A stretch of 6,851 nt of DNA, taken from positions 1 through 6,851 of the forward strand of contig JAITKD010000244.1 of NCBI GenBank assembly GCA_031278575.1. The letters are read 5' to 3'. The translations under genes and the position numbers were made by a program. A model generated the notes under the pieces. It saw nothing but the letters and a program-made list of their open reading frames with translations. It made no database searches and was not told the origin of the DNA. The DNA is from Spirochaetaceae bacterium. Its GTDB lineage: Bacteria; Spirochaetota; Spirochaetia; Treponematales; Breznakiellaceae. Positions within the stretch are counted from its first letter, which is position 1. Each line of letters starts with the position of its first letter. Shown here in pieces: positions 6,049-6,851 of the stretch.

Positions 6049-6522
6049 TCAGTCTTCCAGATCGGGAATACTTTCCTTCATCCGTAACATAAAATCTTCT
6101 CCGGTTATTCCTTCCCGGAGGCACACAAAAACCGTATTATCCCTTCCCGCGATGGTTCCCAGTACGTCGTCCAGACTCAAGTTGTCCACCGCCAGGGCGA
6201 CCGAATCGGAATGTCCCGAATAGGTTTTGATCACCACCATATTCCCGGACCAGTCGATAGAAACATATCCCCGCAGGAAATCGTGAATATAGGTCCGTTC
6301 GGTCTCCTGCAGTTCATCCTCTCCGGGCAGGGAATACACATACCCGTTATGGCCGTCGGAGATCTTACCCACCTTGAGGAGTTTTAAGTCCCGGGAAAGG
6401 GTTGCCTGGGTAACGATAAATCCTTCTTTTTGCAGATGTCCTAACAGCGTTTCCTGAGACTCAATTCGATAGGTCTTTATCAGTTTTCGGACAGTTTTTA
6501 AACGAGCCAGCCGTTCTTTCAC
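6049..6522 (-). CDS. argR: ArgR-family transcriptional regulator
   Basis: This 157-aa protein is of standard ArgR/AhrC length. The N-terminal winged helix-turn-helix includes SQETLLGHLQKEGF (22-35) and TQATLSRDLKLLKVGK (38-53), the family DNA-recognition segment. The C-terminal hexamerisation and effector domain contains VVIKTYSGHSDSVA (96-109) and VLGTIAGRDNTVFV (120-133). In E. coli ArgR the last segment reads GTIAGDDT, and its two Asp residues contact arginine; here it is G126-R127-D128-N129, so the first Asp is Arg. The effector response may therefore differ. The start is GTG at 6522-6520, with GGAG five bases upstream. It is the first gene of a likely argR-pgi-flavin reductase transcript and probably binds the ARG-box-like site in its own leader. 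No arginine metabolism genes lie in the window. Confidence 0.92.
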   Translation of the reverse strand: MKERLARLKTVRKLIKTYRIESQETLLGHLQKEGFIVTQATLSRDLKLLKVGKISDGHNGYVYSLPGEDELQETERTYIHDFLRGYVSIDWSGNMVVIKTYSGHSDSVALAVDNLSLDDVLGTIAGRDNTVFVCLREGITGEDFMLRMKESIPDLED

Positions 6523-6551
6523 AATTTCTCCATAGCTAGGAGCTAATTATC

Positions 6552-6604
6552 CCTAAGGAAGGCACTGATTTATTCAATCGAGAATAAATCAGCGCTTCCT
6601 TAGG
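6552..6604 (-). repeat. Large hairpin 1 in the argR leader
   Basis: CCTAAGGAAG (6552-6561) pairs with 6595-6604 and CTGATTTATTC (6565-6575) pairs with 6582-6592, around a 6-base loop (6576-6581). Between them, 6563 pairs with 6594, 6562 is a single-base bulge, and 6564 opposes 6593. That last opposition is A-C on the plus strand but G-U in the minus-strand RNA, giving 23 pairs in the argR-sense transcript. No U-run follows on the argR side, so it is not an intrinsic terminator. It ends about 30 bases before the argR start codon. Confidence 0.75.
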
Positions 6605-6644
6605 AAAACGCGATTAGCGTCAAGTTAATCAGCGTTTCCCTAAG
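6599..6644 (-). repeat. Hairpin 2 in the argR leader, overlapping hairpin 1
   Basis: CTTAGG (6599-6604) pairs with 6639-6644, AAACGC (6606-6611) with 6632-6637, and GATTA (6612-6616) with 6626-6630. There is one bulge (6631) and a 9-base loop. Position 6605 against 6638 is A-C on the plus strand but U-G in the argR-sense RNA, giving 18 nearly continuous pairs. Its arm 6599-6604 is also the base of hairpin 1, so the two stems compete for six bases. The arms of both hairpins are related in sequence (a CCTAAGG...CTGATT-like unit, four copies in alternating orientation). Confidence 0.7.
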
Positions 6645-6648
6645 CCAC

Positions 6649-6660
6649 GAATAATTATTC
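6649..6660. promoter_or_regulatory. Candidate ARG box (ArgR operator)
   Basis: GAATAATTATTC is a perfect 12-bp palindrome that matches the core of the E. coli ARG box (TGAAT-WWWW-ATTCA) at every position except the outermost T and A. It lies roughly +8 to +20 from the transcription start predicted from the adjacent promoter. This is a sensible place for autorepression of argR. Only one clear box is seen, whereas strong ArgR operators usually have two. Confidence 0.5.
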
Positions 6661-6674
6661 CGCTCCCTTGCATA

Positions 6675-6703
6675 AACATACAACGACGGGATGATTTTTG
6701 CAA
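6675..6703 (-). promoter_or_regulatory. Sigma70-type promoter for argR-pgi-flavin reductase
   Basis: On the minus strand TTGCAA (6703-6698) is followed after exactly 17 bases by TATGTT (6680-6675), a -35/-10 pair with good agreement to consensus. An A/T tract (6704-6716) directly upstream of the -35 could act as an UP element. The predicted start is near 6668, giving a leader of about 145 bases that contains the ARG-box-like site and both hairpins. A partial dyad, TTGCATAAACATACAA at 6669-6684, covers the -10 and may be a second, weaker operator. Confidence 0.6.
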
Positions 6704-6723
6704 GTATTTTTTTTAAAACCCGC

Positions 6724-6755
6724 GGCCCTTTTAAAAATTCAGTTTTGAAAGGGCC
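6724..6755. repeat. Inverted repeat upstream of the argR promoter
   Basis: GGCCCTTT (6724-6731) pairs with AAAGGGCC (6748-6755). The stem extends inward through 6732:6747 and four A-T pairs (6733-6736 with 6743-6746), leaving a 6-base loop. No T-run follows on the plus strand; on the minus strand GCGGGTTTT follows, a weak terminator tail. It could mark the end of a leftward gene lying beyond the window, or be a DNA-level site. Confidence 0.45.
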
Positions 6756-6803
6756 CTCCGTTATCCCCTGCCCCGGGAACCGTAATTCCGGGTAAATTAT
6801 CCC

Positions 6804-6832
6804 TTCATATCATATAGTTATTAATATAGAAT
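6804..6832 (+). promoter_or_regulatory. Weak candidate divergent promoter
   Basis: TTCATA (6804-6809) and TAGAAT (6827-6832) are 17 bases apart on the plus strand. The surrounding DNA is so AT-rich that such a pair is expected by chance. It would serve a rightward gene beyond position 6851, which cannot be seen. Confidence 0.2.
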
Positions 6833-6851
6833 ATTTTGTCGATAATATTAA

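Larger units (their letters stand above)
6523..6851. other. argR upstream region and leader
   Basis: These 329 bases contain no convincing gene. From argR outward they hold the GGAG ribosome site (6528-6531 on the complement), two overlapping hairpins (6552-6644), an ARG-box-like dyad (6649-6660), a leftward promoter (6675-6703) with an A/T tract beyond the -35, a third inverted repeat (6724-6755) and a very AT-rich final 55 bases. The last stretch may belong to the control region of a divergent gene beyond the window. The heptamer TTATCCC recurs three times (about 6547, 6761 and 6798). Confidence 0.7.

Noticed and set aside
6519..6533. Four-codon frame ATG GAG AAA TTG TGA overlapping the argR start on the minus strand
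   Set aside because: It has no Shine-Dalgarno of its own, and GGAG inside it is best read as the argR ribosome site. The overlap is probably chance.
6528..6542. CTCC/GGAG 4-bp stem that could hide the argR Shine-Dalgarno
   Set aside because: Four pairs with a 7-base loop is too weak to claim without folding the whole leader.
6552..6644. Hairpins as rho-independent terminators or as a CRISPR array
   Set aside because: No T-run follows either stem on either strand, and the units alternate in orientation without regular spacers.
6544..6658. TAATTAT at 6544-6550 and 6652-6658 as a target-site duplication around the hairpins
   Set aside because: The right copy is seven bases away from the hairpin end and lies inside the palindrome GAATAATTATTC. 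A 7-base AT-only match is expected by chance here.

Overview
The window reads like a chromosomal housekeeping segment of a spirochaete, most likely a Treponema of the higher-GC, gut-associated kind. That placement is inference from protein character: Treponema-like Pgi, an ArgR with a divergent effector motif, and a metallophosphoesterase paired with a ParB-like protein. No marker gene in the window proves it. Coding is dense, and the two gene blocks converge near position 3855.

Left edge (1-427): the first codons of a secreted protein run leftward out of the window from position 101. A 326-base divergent intergenic region follows. It is rich in palindromes and holds a possible 23-codon upstream reading frame.

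Rightward block (428-3849): a calcineurin-like metallophosphoesterase abuts a ParB/sulfiredoxin-fold protein with no intervening base. After 52 bases come pyridoxal kinase pdxY and, 13 bases later, an M28-like zinc peptidase homologue. The peptidase starts on a 9-C tract and appears to lack the last metal-binding histidine. The spacing suggests one operon or two tightly linked pairs.

Leftward block (6522-3860): argR, pgi and a flavoredoxin-type flavin reductase. The argR stop codon overlaps the pgi Shine-Dalgarno. The flavin reductase has a strong Shine-Dalgarno that points to an ACG codon rather than to the nearest in-frame GTG. An arginine-family repressor therefore heads a transcript carrying a central glycolytic enzyme.

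Right edge (6523-6851): a 329-base leader and promoter region for argR. It has a good -35/-10 pair, an ARG-box-like palindrome just downstream of the predicted start of transcription, and two large overlapping hairpins in the predicted 5' leader. Their only imperfect pairs become G-U pairs in the argR-sense RNA. This structured leader is the least explained part of the window. No RNA genes, insertion sequences or CRISPR arrays were seen.
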